Of a DNA stretch of 64,000 bases, positions 55,801 to 64,000 are shown one piece after another. The stretch lies in assembly GCF_902713425.1 (NCBI RefSeq), contig NW_026708843.1, positions 514,974-578,973 on the forward strand, given 5' to 3'. The notes beneath the pieces were generated by a model. The model did no database searches and was not told where the DNA came from. It saw nothing but the letters and a program-made list of their open reading frames with translations. Numbering within the stretch: position 1 is the first letter of the stretch; every line of letters begins with the position of its first letter. A program made the position numbers and the translations under genes. This DNA is from Acipenser ruthenus. Taxonomy: Eukaryota; Chordata; Actinopteri; Acipenseriformes; Acipenseridae.

Positions 55801-57456
55801 TCTAACATCCTAGATAGATGTGTTTTGTGTGTGTGTGGGGGGGTGGGGTGCAAGGGGGGGCGCAACCATCTGTCCTGTCTAGAAACCCCTCAGGGATTCA
55901 ATGCACATTCCTTTGCAGTACTGTGTGTTTGTGGTTTTGTTTAGTATTTTTTTTTAACCTCGACTGCAATATTTTCTCCCTTGAATCTCCTTCAGTGCCT
56001 ATGGAGGCATTGTGCTGTAAATCAGTCTAGGTTTTAGTCACCATGGAAACCAGGGAGGAGCCCATCCCCCCTCCCTAGCAGCTGCAAGGAGAAAAAAAAA
56101 ATCTTGACAAAGGTTGCCGTGGAAACGAGACCTGCACAAACACAACGCTGGGAGAGCAGCCTGGGAGGCAGAATGAGGGAGAGGCAGGAGGGAGCGAGGG
56201 AGGGGGGCCCTTTATTAAGAGTTTCATTTAAATTGGGGGGGACAAAAGTAGTTGGGAACAATACAGGACAGACAGTCACATGGCAGGCTGATTTGGGGCT
56301 ACAGAAGGGAAAGACAGCAGAGAGAGACAGCGGGGGAGCACCGGTGACCTCGATCCAGCATGACATCATCGCTAGCCAATCACAGCACTGCAATCACAGC
56401 ATGACTATCCCAATACACCCTGGGATCCTTGAAGAAGCTGCTTGATGAGATTCTGGGATCAATAAGCTACTAACAACCAAACGAGCAAGATGGGCCGAAT
56501 GGGGCCTCCTCTCGTTTGTAAACTTTCTTATGTTCTTGTGTTTGTCGCTGTCTCACTGTGTCAACCCGATCGCAAACCTCTTTATAAAAACCAGAACTGA
56601 AGAACAGCTACTAAACTCTCAAAAAAAAAAAACAGCTCAACATATAACCAAAAATCACTACAGCAAACATTCATAAAAAAACCCAAAAACCTTTTTTTAC
56701 CTGCCCGTCCCCACCCTTTGCCCTCTTACCCCGAAGCGATGAGGGCGCGGGACTGCGCCATGGCAATCCTCTGGAGCGCAGGGCGGCTCAGCGTGGCGAG
56801 ACCGGCACGGGACAGGGTGCCTGTGCTGGCTGCGGGAGCCTTAACCGCCCTGGGGCTGAGCGGACCAGCGGAAGACAGGACAGGGGCGCTGGCGCTGGCA
56901 GATCCGCGAGTCCCTCCTGCAGCAGCGGCGAGAGAGGAAGACCTGGGGCTCCCGTTCCTGGCTCCCAGGCTGGGGCTCCCTTTGCCTTTGCGACCCTGCG
57001 GGCTGAGAGTAGAGGCGGCAGTAGCTGCTGCCTTAACGCTCATCACCAAAAGGCACTGCTGGCAGTTGCAGGGAGGCTGTGGGGTGGTGGGGGTAATGTT
57101 GGCGCTGCTGCTTGCTCCTCCCGCTGTGCCAGTCCCAGCGGCGGGCCAGGACTGGGATTTGGGCAGGGTCCCGCTCACTAACGGGTAAGCCACGTCCAGC
57201 CTGCGTTGGATGCGTCGTCTCCTCTGAGTCTGGCGGTTGACCTGGCTCATGGAGGTGAAGTCAATGATGTAGCAGAAGCCGATGGGGGTCAGGTCCAGCC
57301 AGGGCTGCTGCCTGTCCCGGGCCGCCTGGATGGGGATCCCGATCTCCATGTCATAGGGGGTCCACGAGCCGGAATCGTTCTCCCATTCCCAGACCACGCC
57401 CTGCCCCGGGGCCGACGTGGGGTCATAGAAACTGCGGCGGACGGGACGCAACGTGC
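46417..57456 (-). CDS. dtx4: deltex E3 ubiquitin ligase 4 (5' end outside window)
   Basis: Eight exons on the minus strand join with matching phases to 548 codons plus stop. The first exon (start and WWE domain 1) is not in the window. Order: WWE domain 2 ([32 protein letters not shown]), a Pro/Ala/Ser-rich region with a Cys-x-x-Cys motif (CNCQQC), [12 protein letters not shown]-like segment, '[18 protein letters not shown]', a RING finger (CTICMEKL ... CGHVYHLHC ... CPTC) and the Deltex C-terminal domain. Deltex proteins add ubiquitin and act in Notch signalling; WWE domains bind Notch ankyrin repeats or ADP-ribose. The ending '[11 protein letters not shown]...[20 protein letters not shown]' agrees best with DTX4 among DTX1/2/4 as I recall them. 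Exons, 5' to 3': 56730-57456, 51499-51560, 50675-50836, 50157-50218, 49338-49496, 48867-49028, 48348-48437 and 46417-46641. Confidence 0.9.
46650..48000. repeat. GA-rich satellite-like block in dtx4 last intron
   Basis: About 1.35 kb of 'acacgagagggatcagagag' units with variable (GA)n. A higher-order pattern of about 285 bp is suggested by the recurring 'gatacacgagagggatc' blocks. (AAAG)n follows at 48008-48063. Confidence 0.9.
48348..48437 (-). CDS. dtx4: dtx4 exon (Deltex C-terminal domain)
   Basis: 30 codons: [19 protein letters not shown] then [11 protein letters not shown]. Acceptor 'ccctctag', donor AAG|GTGAG. Confidence 0.92.
48458..48519. repeat. (GA)n microsatellite
   Basis: Pure GA run just upstream of a dtx4 acceptor, where on the gene strand it gives a CT-rich tract. 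(TCA)n at 48794-48817 lies in the next intron. Confidence 0.92.
48867..49028 (-). CDS. dtx4: dtx4 exon (RING end, DTC start)
   Basis: 54 codons: [36 protein letters not shown], then [12 protein letters not shown]. Confidence 0.94.
49121..49291. repeat. foldback element (MITE-like)
   Basis: The left end 'acagcagtgtgatccattcc' is inverse to the right end 'ggactggatcacactgctgt'; arms of about 42 bp and a middle with 'acctgagcttgttacctaga'. Relatives: 42330-42385 (weak), 46196-46300, 54805-54842, 63615-63670 and 63945-64000. Confidence 0.8.
49338..49496 (-). CDS. dtx4: dtx4 exon (RING, first part)
   Basis: 53 codons: [15 protein letters not shown], then [19 protein letters not shown] and AMYNNGNK. 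Carries most zinc ligands of the RING. Confidence 0.94.
49630..50042 (-). repeat. 40-bp minisatellite, locus 4
   Basis: About 9 units in a dtx4 intron, with the edge 'agcacagcaaagtctaatac'. Confidence 0.95.
50157..50218 (-). CDS. dtx4: dtx4 short exon (before RING)
   Basis: 62 nt encoding [20 protein letters not shown]. Acceptor 'cccccag', donor GAG|GTGAGC. Found from the phase and the family. Confidence 0.9.
50336..50370. repeat. (GGGGTT)n short tract
   Basis: Five G-runs separated by TT or TTA on the + strand, able to form a G-quadruplex. In a dtx4 intron. Confidence 0.85.
50461..50668 (+). repeat. SINE-A, 5' truncated
   Basis: Starts 'ggactcttgaccggagggtc' and ends with the complete tail. 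It stops about 7 bp from the dtx4 exon donor at 50674, antisense to the gene. Confidence 0.92.
50675..50836 (-). CDS. dtx4: dtx4 exon (linker before RING)
   Basis: 162 nt encoding [38 protein letters not shown] and a basic [10 protein letters not shown] end. Confidence 0.92.
51499..51560 (-). CDS. dtx4: dtx4 short exon (linker)
   Basis: 62 nt between 'gttgcag' and GCAG|GTAAGA, encoding [20 protein letters not shown]. Highly conserved in the family. Confidence 0.92.
51785..52325 (+). repeat. 80-bp minisatellite, locus 1
   Basis: 'gaatggattttaaagatgg' at 51811, 51892, 51972, 52052, 52132 and 52212 (80-81-bp steps), then a degenerate copy to about 52325. In the large dtx4 intron. Confidence 0.95.
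52545..52745. repeat. about 70-bp tandem repeat, 2-3 copies
   Basis: Units carry 'gtctgtcccctcactaaacc' and 'gtccagtccacctccctgtc'. Confidence 0.8.
52836..52881. repeat. (ATT)n microsatellite
   Basis: About 15 ATT units. Confidence 0.93.
53165..53433 (-). repeat. 80-bp minisatellite, locus 2 (inverted)
   Basis: About 3.3 units, inverse of 51785-52325 ('cgctgaccatctttaaaatc'). Confidence 0.94.
53441..53566 (+). repeat. dispersed repeat D
   Basis: 'cccatcttgctcgtttggtt' through 'tgtcagcttcaacaacatta'. Other copies at 56424-56535 (-) and 61413-61540 (+). Family unknown; the arrangement is that of an interspersed element. Confidence 0.75.
53945..54292. repeat. 45-47-bp minisatellite, about 7 copies
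   Basis: 'ttatattgctgggatggggg' with 'tggatgatgtcactgac' recurring. G number varies between copies. Confidence 0.95.
54475..54785 (-). repeat. 40-bp minisatellite, locus 5
   Basis: About 7.5 units in the large dtx4 intron. Confidence 0.95.
55205..55803. repeat. 46-bp minisatellite, about 13 copies
   Basis: 'cctcagctccactagagcca' plus 'cactgcttccctccctccca'. Some units drop the 'cccagtcc' part. Confidence 0.95.
56424..56535 (-). repeat. dispersed repeat D
   Basis: Inverse copy of 53441-53566 ('caaacgagcaagatgggccg'), reaching a 'gtaaactttcttatgttctt' end. Confidence 0.75.
56730..57456 (-). CDS. dtx4: dtx4 exon with WWE domain 2
   Basis: Acceptor 'ccccag' then [12 protein letters not shown], where two bases complete a Gly from the missing exon. 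WWE 2, [20 protein letters not shown], an Ala/Pro/Ser-rich stretch, and [13 protein letters not shown] at the donor GG|GTAAGA. Confidence 0.92.
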
Positions 57457-57559
57457 CTGGGGGGGGGAGAGAGAGAGAGAGAGAGAGTTGCTTTAATTTT
57501 ATTTAAAAACAAGGAAAGTGCTTTTCCCCATGGTATTACTCTGCATTCACCATAGCTTT

Positions 57560-58142
57560 TAATATGCTTTACCAGACCTCTCTGTGCTTTACAATGCTTC
57601 CCTGTGCTTTACCAGACCTCTCTGTGCTTTACAATGCTTCCCTATGCTTTACCAGACCTCTCTGTGCTTTACAATGCTTCCCTATGCTTTACCAGACCTC
57701 TCTGTCCTTTACAATGCTTCCTTATGCTTTACCAGACCTCTCTGTGCTTTACAATGCTTCCCTATGCTTTACCAGACCTCTCTGTTCTTTACAATGCTTC
57801 CTTATGCTTTACCAGACCTCTCTGTGCTTTACAATGCTTCCCTATGCTTTACCTGACCTCTCTGTGCTTTACAATGCTTCCCTATGCTTTACCACACCTC
57901 TCTGTGCTTTACAATGCTTCCCTATGCTTTACCAGACCTCTCTGTGCTTTACAATGCTTCCCTATGCTTTACCTGACCTCTCTGTGCTTTACAATGCTTC
58001 CCTATGCTTTACCACACCTCTCTGTGCTTTACAATGCTTATCTATGCTTTACCAGACCTCTCTGTGCTTTACAATGCTTCCCTATGCTTTACCAGACCTC
58101 TCTGTGCTATATTACACTTGGCTGTGCTTTTACTAAACTTTT
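57560..58142 (+). repeat. 40-bp minisatellite, locus 6
   Basis: About 14 units, the longest array of this family, ending in the shared edge 'ttacacttggctgtgctttt'. Upstream of dtx4 exon with WWE 2, probably intron 1. Confidence 0.96.
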
Positions 58143-58741
58143 CCAAGGGATTATATACAGCAATATGCTATCTGCATCAATAAAACCTTATTAAAAGAAA
58201 GAGAGAGAGAAAGAATTCTATAGTATTACAACCTGTCAGAAAACACTTCAACGGACTCAGTTTTCAATATTTTCTTTGCTTGTTTTCATCACTTCAAGAA
58301 TTAAAACTCCTGGTCAGAACCCTTTAACTGCATTCTAAAAAAAAAAACCTAAAAACTTTAAAATCGGAACAGACAGACCCTCCTACACCCCCTCCTCGAC
58401 CCGAACGGGGGTCTGTATTGTTCTCCAGCCCGCCTCCCTCTCCCTGGGAAAAATATGTGAAGAAAGAGAACTGTCAATGAAAGACGTATTGATGCATTCA
58501 TAGAGCTGTCTGCGGAGAGAGGGGAGAAGAAGGGGAGAGAGAGGAGGGGAGTGAGGGGGTCCATCATCCTAGACAGAGGATTTGGGGGAGGGGGCTGTGG
58601 TCGTCTATGGTCGCGTTTCTCTTCATCAAGCGATCATCCTTATGCCAGACTGGACAGCAAATAAAGCCCGTAGAACTCCTAGAAGCATCTGCTAATGCAA
58701 ATACTAATACTGTGTGTGTTTCAAAGAGTCTATTATTATTA
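58143..58741. other. gene-free stretch, probably dtx4 intron 1
   Basis: No exon is recognised. The deltex first exon (VVWEWL-type WWE 1) was looked for on the minus strand from here to 64000 and not found. Confidence 0.5.
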
Positions 58742-58976
58742 TTATTTATTTCTTAGCTGACGCCCTTATCCAGGGCGACTTACAATTGTTACAAGACATC
58801 ACATTATTTTTACATACAATTACCCATTTATATAGTTGGGTTTTTACTGGAGCAATCTAGGTAAAGTACCTTGCTCAAGGGTACAACAGCAGTGTCCCCC
58901 ACCTGGGATTGAACCCACGACCCTCCGGTCAAGAGTCCAGAGCCCTAACCACTACTCCACACTGCCGCCCCTGTAT
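58742..58976 (-). repeat. SINE-A, full length
   Basis: Reverse-strand copy, tail 'gctgacgcccttatccaggg' to head 'ctaaccactactccacactg'. Confidence 0.93.
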
Positions 58977-59059
58977 GTTTAGAAACCTGTAAATTCAACG
59001 ACAAACGTTTCCACTAGAACTATTTCTCTGTGTCTCCAGTGTAAATTCAATGACAAACA

Positions 59060-59500
59060 TTAATAAGGCTAATAAGAGGTGAGAGAATGGATTTTAAAGA
59101 TGGTCAGCGCTCCTTTAAAGGGAGGGGCCGGTGATCATGTTAATGAAGCTAATAAGAGGTGAGAGAATGGATTTTAAAGACGGTCAGCGCTCCTTTAAAG
59201 GGAGGGGCCGGTGATCATGTTAATAAAGCTAATAAGAGGTGAGAGAATGGATTTTTAAAGATGGTCAGCGCACCTTTAAAGGGAGGGGCCGGTGATCATG
59301 TTAATAAAGCTAATAAGAGGTGAGAGAATAGATTTTAAAGACGGTCAGCGCTCCTTTAAAGGGAGGGGCCGGTGATCCTGTTAATAAAGCTAATAAGAGG
59401 TGAGAGAATGGATTTTAAAGATGGTCAGCGCTCCTTTAAAGGGAGGGGCCGGTGATCATGTTAATAAAGCTAATAAGAGGTGAGAGAATGGGTTGCACGT
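59060..59500 (+). repeat. 80-bp minisatellite, locus 3
   Basis: About 5.4 units, same strand as locus 1 and highly similar ('ggtcagcgctcctttaaagg'). Confidence 0.95.
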
Positions 59501-59807
59501 TTTAATTAAGGCTCTTGATGTGTAAATGCGATGGCTTTTGTTTGTGAAATGTGGCTAGCAGATCATTCAGGGCTCGTGTATTGCGACTGGGAGCCGTGTT
59601 ATTTGCTCTCTTTGATGTGCTGTTTACAGTGCAGGCAGATTGTTTTATTCAATGCTCCATTGTGTTGCAAAAGGGGGCTATTGCAGCTTTCTAATTGCAA
59701 GCGTATTTTGCTGGTTGAACTGGCTTTAAAAAGTCTTTGTCTGTCACTAGTGTCGGGACACTCATACAAAGTGTACCATGCCATTTTGTGCTTGACTATC
59801 CTTTCCC

Positions 59808-60352
59808 ATGCCTCCCTGTGCTTTACAATGCTTCCCTATGCTTTACCAGACCTCTCTGTGCTTTACAATGCGTCCCTATGCTTTACCAGACCTCTCTGTG
59901 CTTTACAATGCGTCCCTATGCTTTACCAGACCTCACTGTGTTTTACAATGCTTCCCTATGCTTTACCAGACCTCTCTGTGCTTTACAATGCTTCCCTATG
60001 CTTTACCAGACCTCTCTGTGCTTTACAATGCTTCCCCATGCTTTACTAGACCTCTCTGTGCTTTACAATGCTTCCCTATGCTTTACCAGACCTCTCTGTG
60101 CTTTACAATGCTTCCCTATGCTTTACCAGACCTCTCTGTGCTTTACAATGCTGCCCTATGCTTTACCAGACCTCTGTGTGCTTTACAATGCTTCCCTATG
60201 CTTTATCACACCTCTCTGTGCTTTACAATGCTTCCCTATGCTTTACCACACCTCTCTGTGCTTTACAATGCTTCCCTATGCTTTGCCAGACCTCTCTGTG
60301 CTTTACAATGCTTCCATATGCTTTACTGAACTTTATTACATCTTGCTGTGCA
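59808..60352 (+). repeat. 40-bp minisatellite, locus 7
   Basis: About 13 units, ending 'ttattacatcttgctgtg', a diverged form of the shared edge. Confidence 0.96.
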
Positions 60353-60526
60353 TTCACTGTGGGAAACTGGCAAAAGTGGTATACAGGTAAACATAAAGCA
60401 TGGTACATATCAATGTGTTCTCCGATACTTGGAAAACGTGTTTTGGGCTTTAAACACGTGACTCCCCACCACGTGATACTTCACACAGAACGACACAATG
60501 CTGGGGTCTGTACGGTATTCCACAGG

Positions 60527-60665
60527 GGTTGCGTTCGCGGAGATGATTCTGCGCAGATGAATCTGACCAATTTAGTCACTGATCTTCTAAGAATGATCTC
60601 CGTGAACGCATCCATTGGCTGAATTGGTCCGATTCTGCACATAATGATATCCGTGAACGCATCCA
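60527..60665. repeat. foldback element (MITE-like)
   Basis: The left 'ggttgcgttcgcggagatga' is inverse to the right 'gatatccgtgaacgcatcc'. A third related motif, 'gatctccgtgaacgcatcca', lies inside, as if one copy were duplicated or nested. Confidence 0.75.
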
Positions 60666-61357
60666 GGAGTACTGACTCCTCAATGGGGGCAAATTTTATA
60701 TATTATATATAGTTTGATTGAAAAAGTCTGGGTTGCGGTTTGTCAGATGAATAAATTAAGCATGACCGAGCGTGTTCAAATCACAGGTCTTAATTCTCAG
60801 AATGTGTCATTAACATCCAGCCCCCCTGGCTATAAATAAAAAAAAAAAACGTAATAGCATAGAACAAGTAAAGGCAGGGAATCGCTGTAACCCTTTCGTG
60901 AAGATAATATTGCAAACAGACGAAAAATAAAAGTCGTTTTGGTCACGGGAATAAATATACTGCGCATTGAAACGTGTATTGTTTCTTCCCATTGATTTGT
61001 ATGAAGCCGGCGTGCGTTGGCTTTCAATTCGTTAGACTGCGAGAATGTGTGTTTTTGTGGTCGCTTTGCTCAGCCGCAGGGTCGTGGTTTAACGGTCCAG
61101 TTGTTTTTTATTGAGCCAGATCACCTGGCTGTAATTAACAGGCACTTATTTAAACAGGGCTGCCAGGCGTGTCGGGGTGGTCTGCGTGAAAGCCAAGATC
61201 GGAGAGGAGATCGGAGTGCGCAAGACCCAGAAACGCACAGTGTTTTACACGGATGTGTTTTGGATAACTGGTAAAGGGGCTCAGCCGTCCAGTTTATTAC
61301 TTTAGAAACTTGAGGGAAGTTTAGTTAACGGTGCCAAAGTGGAATTAGGGTTAGTTA

Positions 61358-61403
<46 letters not shown>

Positions 61404-61412
61404 TTTATGTAG
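60666..61412. other. gene-free stretch
   Basis: No exon is recognised. (TTA)n at 61355-61401. Confidence 0.45.
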
Positions 61413-61540
61413 CTGACAAACGAGAGGAGGCCCCATTCAGCCCATCTTGCTCGTTTGGTTGTTAGTAGCTTATTGATCCCAGAATCTCATCAAGCAGCTT
61501 CTTGAAGGATCCCAGGATGTCAGCTTCAACAATATTAAAT
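61413..61540 (+). repeat. dispersed repeat D
   Basis: Copy of 53441-53566, from 'caaacgagaggaggccccat' to 'gtcagcttcaacaatatta'. Confidence 0.75.
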
Positions 61541-62041
61541 AAATAAATTAATTAATGAATATACAGGCACCGTCCTGTTTAATTTCACCGGTTGTGAGAG
61601 TTTTTTCGTTTTACACAAGGTTTCTTAAAAAGTGGCAAGTTTACTCCGGATTGACACAATTATATAAAGATTAGCAGTTTTTTTTTTAAATCCTTCACCA
61701 CACCACGAGATCTCCGCGCTTTGGAGCTGTTAATGGGATTGGACATATTTAAGATCTTTAGGAATGAAAATTCTCTGTCTAACACATTTCGTTAAGTTTC
61801 AGATTTCTCACCGTTTTAAAAGTTGCCTTTTTTTTCGAATCTTCTCTTCCCTATCCAATGAAAAAGAAAACTTACAACGTTCCTAAATTCACTTGTTTCA
61901 TAATTTCCCCTTTCCCCCCAAACTAATAACATGTTTTACCTAAAAAACAGCTACTTTTATTTCTAAGTTTCTCAACCCTGTATTGACCATTTCTGCATCC
62001 CATAAAGCTACAACCCTTAACTACACCTTTATACTAACTAC

Positions 62042-62077
<36 letters not shown>

Positions 62078-62389
62078 AAATCCTACCTCACAATCCAGAA
62101 TCTTTCGTACGCAGAACATTGTGTTGATGGACAAATCACAAAAAAGCGTTTTGTACAAGAAATGGAATCTAGTGACAAACTATTATTAAAATTAATTTTA
62201 GCAGACTCTTTTTATCCAAAAACGACCAACAGAGACTCTGATCCTGGAAATGAATTCCAGTCCTGGTCTTTATTCCAACAAGGTCTTGAATGAGTTAGCA
62301 GCTTCAATCAACTACATTATAGAACCGGGTTGGAGTAAAAACCTGGACTGGATTAGATCTTGAGGGCGAGAGTTGAGTACCGCTGGACT
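61541..62389. other. gene-free stretch
   Basis: No exon is recognised. (ATT)n at 62041-62076; a repeat-like piece at 62244-62390 with 'ccagtcctggtctttattcc'. Confidence 0.45.
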
Positions 62390-62818
62390 AGAGAGGTGAA
62401 CTCTGCATCATCAACAACTGCTGCTGCTGCTGCAGAGTCACTTCCAATAGGAGCTCGTTTGTTTGACGTCTCATCCTGAAGGACGGAGCACAAGGAGGTT
62501 CAGTGACTTGCTCAGGGTCACACACACACACACAGGGAGTCAGTGGCTGCTGCAGAGTCACTTCCAATAGGAGCTCGTTTGTTTGACGTCTCATCCTGAA
62601 GGACGGAGCACAAGGAGGTTCAGTGACTTGCTCAGGGTCACACACACACACAGGGAGTCAGTGGCTGCTGCAGAGTCACTTCCAATAGGAGCTCGTTTGT
62701 TTGACGTCTCATCCTGAAGGACGGAGCACAAGGAGGTTCAGTGACTTGCTCAGGGTCACACACACACAGGGAGTCGGTGGCTGCTGCAGAGTCACTTCCA
62801 ATAGGACCTGGGTTTTAC
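62390..62818 (-). repeat. SINE-C with internal tandem repeat
   Basis: Reverse-strand copy with about four body units ('cacttccaataggagctcgt'), period about 110-118 bp depending on the (CA)n. Joined at the inverse of the same 'cagcagccactgactcc' junction as at 7 and 26 kb. Confidence 0.9.
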
Positions 62819-63324
62819 ATCTCATCAGAAGCATCCTTTACAGGGTTTAAATCATGATGGAGTACAATCCCTCCTCCCTTGTATACTAAAGAAGAGGGGT
62901 TTGGGAGTGAGGTGGGGGGGGGGGGGCAGTGTCTGCCCGAATCTTGTATTTAGCAGGACAGCTGCTGTTCTCCATTGTTCTCTGGGGGTCTGTGGGCTGG
63001 GCTTGAGATCGGAGGGTCTCTCCTCGATCCCACACTCCCTGCCGAAAATCAATAGCCCTTTAAGCCATTGGCATTGATAAGCGCCAGCCTCTCCTCTCCC
63101 CTTCTAAACCAGCTGGTCCCCTAACTGGAATTCCACTGTGACCCCCACTCCCTTACAAGGGACAGGTCAAAGGTTCAAGGTCATGGGGCAGGGGGAGGGG
63201 GTTGAGGCAGCTGGCGTTGCCCCCTCCCCTCCTCAAACAAAAGGCTACATTTGCATAAACTGTGTTGGAATTCTCCTATTGAAAAATATAGGTGAAGGAA
63301 AGGCAGAGTAGAAATCACAGTCTC

Positions 63325-63327
<3 letters not shown>

Positions 63328-63354
<27 letters not shown>
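63328..63354. repeat. (CA)n microsatellite
   Basis: About 13 CA units. Confidence 0.9.
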
Positions 63355-63356
<2 letters not shown>

Positions 63357-63677
63357 ACTGTATCTGACTTCTCAGCAGGACAAGCTGAGACTGTTGAGGA
63401 GTCTCAAGTAGGCAACGTGCGAATCTCAGCTGAGCAATTAAATTCACACCCCTGTCAGACACCCCAGACTCACACATTAGCAGGATGATTACCGCACGCT
63501 AAACACCAGAGGAAACTCACAGGAAGCCAGGCAGAGGAACGTCAGGTTATTGATCACCACGGCTTTGATCAGGCATTCGGTGATCGATTCATGATTCTGG
63601 TGGCCTGTTTACAGCTTCATATTAGAGTTGAGAGTTGCAGAGCGGTTTGATCCATTCCTGGTTTTACTGCAAGTTAT

Positions 63678-63918
63678 TATTATTATTTGTTTATTTAGCA
63701 GACACCTTTATCCAAGGCGACTTACAGAGACTAGGGTGTGTGAACTATGCATCAGCTGCAGAGTCACTTACAACTACGTCTCACCTGAAAGACGGAGCAC
63801 AAGGAGGTTAAGTGACTTGCTCAGGGTCACACAATGAGTCAGTGGCTGAGGTGGGATTTGAACCGGAGACCTCCTGGTTACAAGCCCTTTTCTTTAACCA
63901 CCAGACCACACAGCCTCT
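63678..63918 (-). repeat. SINE-B, full length, inserted in a foldback element
   Basis: Reverse-strand copy. Foldback-family sequence lies on both sides: 'gatccattcctggttttact' before, and 'acacctgagcttgttagcta' after, running off the window. Confidence 0.9.
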
Positions 63919-64000
63919 TATAATAATAATAAGACTATAGTTTAATAATCAGACACACCTGAGCTTGCTTAATAAGACACACCTGAGCTTGTTAGCTAGA

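Noticed and set aside
57564-58194. Overlapping ORFs of 190-217 aa at 57.6 and 59.7 kb (and 39.5, 49.5, 54.5 kb)
   Set aside because: They are readings of the 40-bp minisatellite, open in three frames by chance; no domain, no start context, and frames overlap fully.
62852-63052. Possible missing dtx4 first exon
   Set aside because: The 66-aa reading has no WWE-type Trp/Glu motif and no fitting donor phase.

Overview
The window is vertebrate genomic DNA, and the features point to a ray-finned fish. The genes have spliced exons with GT/AG sites, the tRNAs have eukaryotic internal promoters, and there are tRNA-derived SINEs whose tails end in the L2-type '(g)gataagggcgtctgcta' sequence common in fish. 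Microsatellites are very dense. The ZNF style and the SINE types make me lean towards a non-teleost lineage (sturgeon, paddlefish or gar). That is recollection and inference, not proof.

Layout. (1) 1-2 kb: three tRNA genes (Val-AAC, Ala-CGC, Lys-CTT). (2) 3.1-7 kb: an 89-bp minisatellite runs up to the splice acceptor of a two-coding-exon BED-finger/hAT-derived (ZBED-type) host gene of 701 codons. (3) 12.7-21.2 kb: a cluster of three tandemly duplicated C2H2 zinc-finger genes on +, plus a remnant of a fourth unit. The first has a frameshift near its end and the third has lost the promoter and leader-exon segment. (4) 25.1-33.5 kb on -: a complete ten-exon GPI-type membrane matrix metalloproteinase (MMP25/MMP17 class) of 607 aa. 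All exon phases fit, and signal peptide, cysteine switch, furin site, zinc site, hemopexin domain and C-terminal hydrophobic tail are all present. (5) 41.6-43 kb: four more tRNA genes (Gln-TTG, Glu-CTC, Thr-TGT, Gly-CCC). (6) 46.4-57.5 kb on -: the eight 3' coding exons of deltex E3 ubiquitin ligase 4 (dtx4), from the second WWE domain to the stop. Its first exon lies beyond the right edge.

Much of the rest is repeats: three tRNA-derived SINE families (called A, B and C here), L2-like 3' tails, several short inverted-repeat (foldback or MITE-like) elements, and at least eight minisatellites. Three minisatellite units recur at separate places. The 40-bp unit is at seven loci, the 80-bp unit at three and the 89-bp unit at two, and the first two occur in both orientations. 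The 40-bp arrays share a non-repetitive edge, so they look like VNTRs carried inside a dispersed element. The 40-bp unit has no stop in three frames, which produces long spurious ORFs. A pair of about 300-bp inverted arms flanks the promoter and first exon of the metalloproteinase.

No CRISPR array, phage, operon or clearly new multi-gene system is visible. The most interesting material is the evolution of the ZNF cluster, the hAT-derived gene, and the repeat-in-element architecture.
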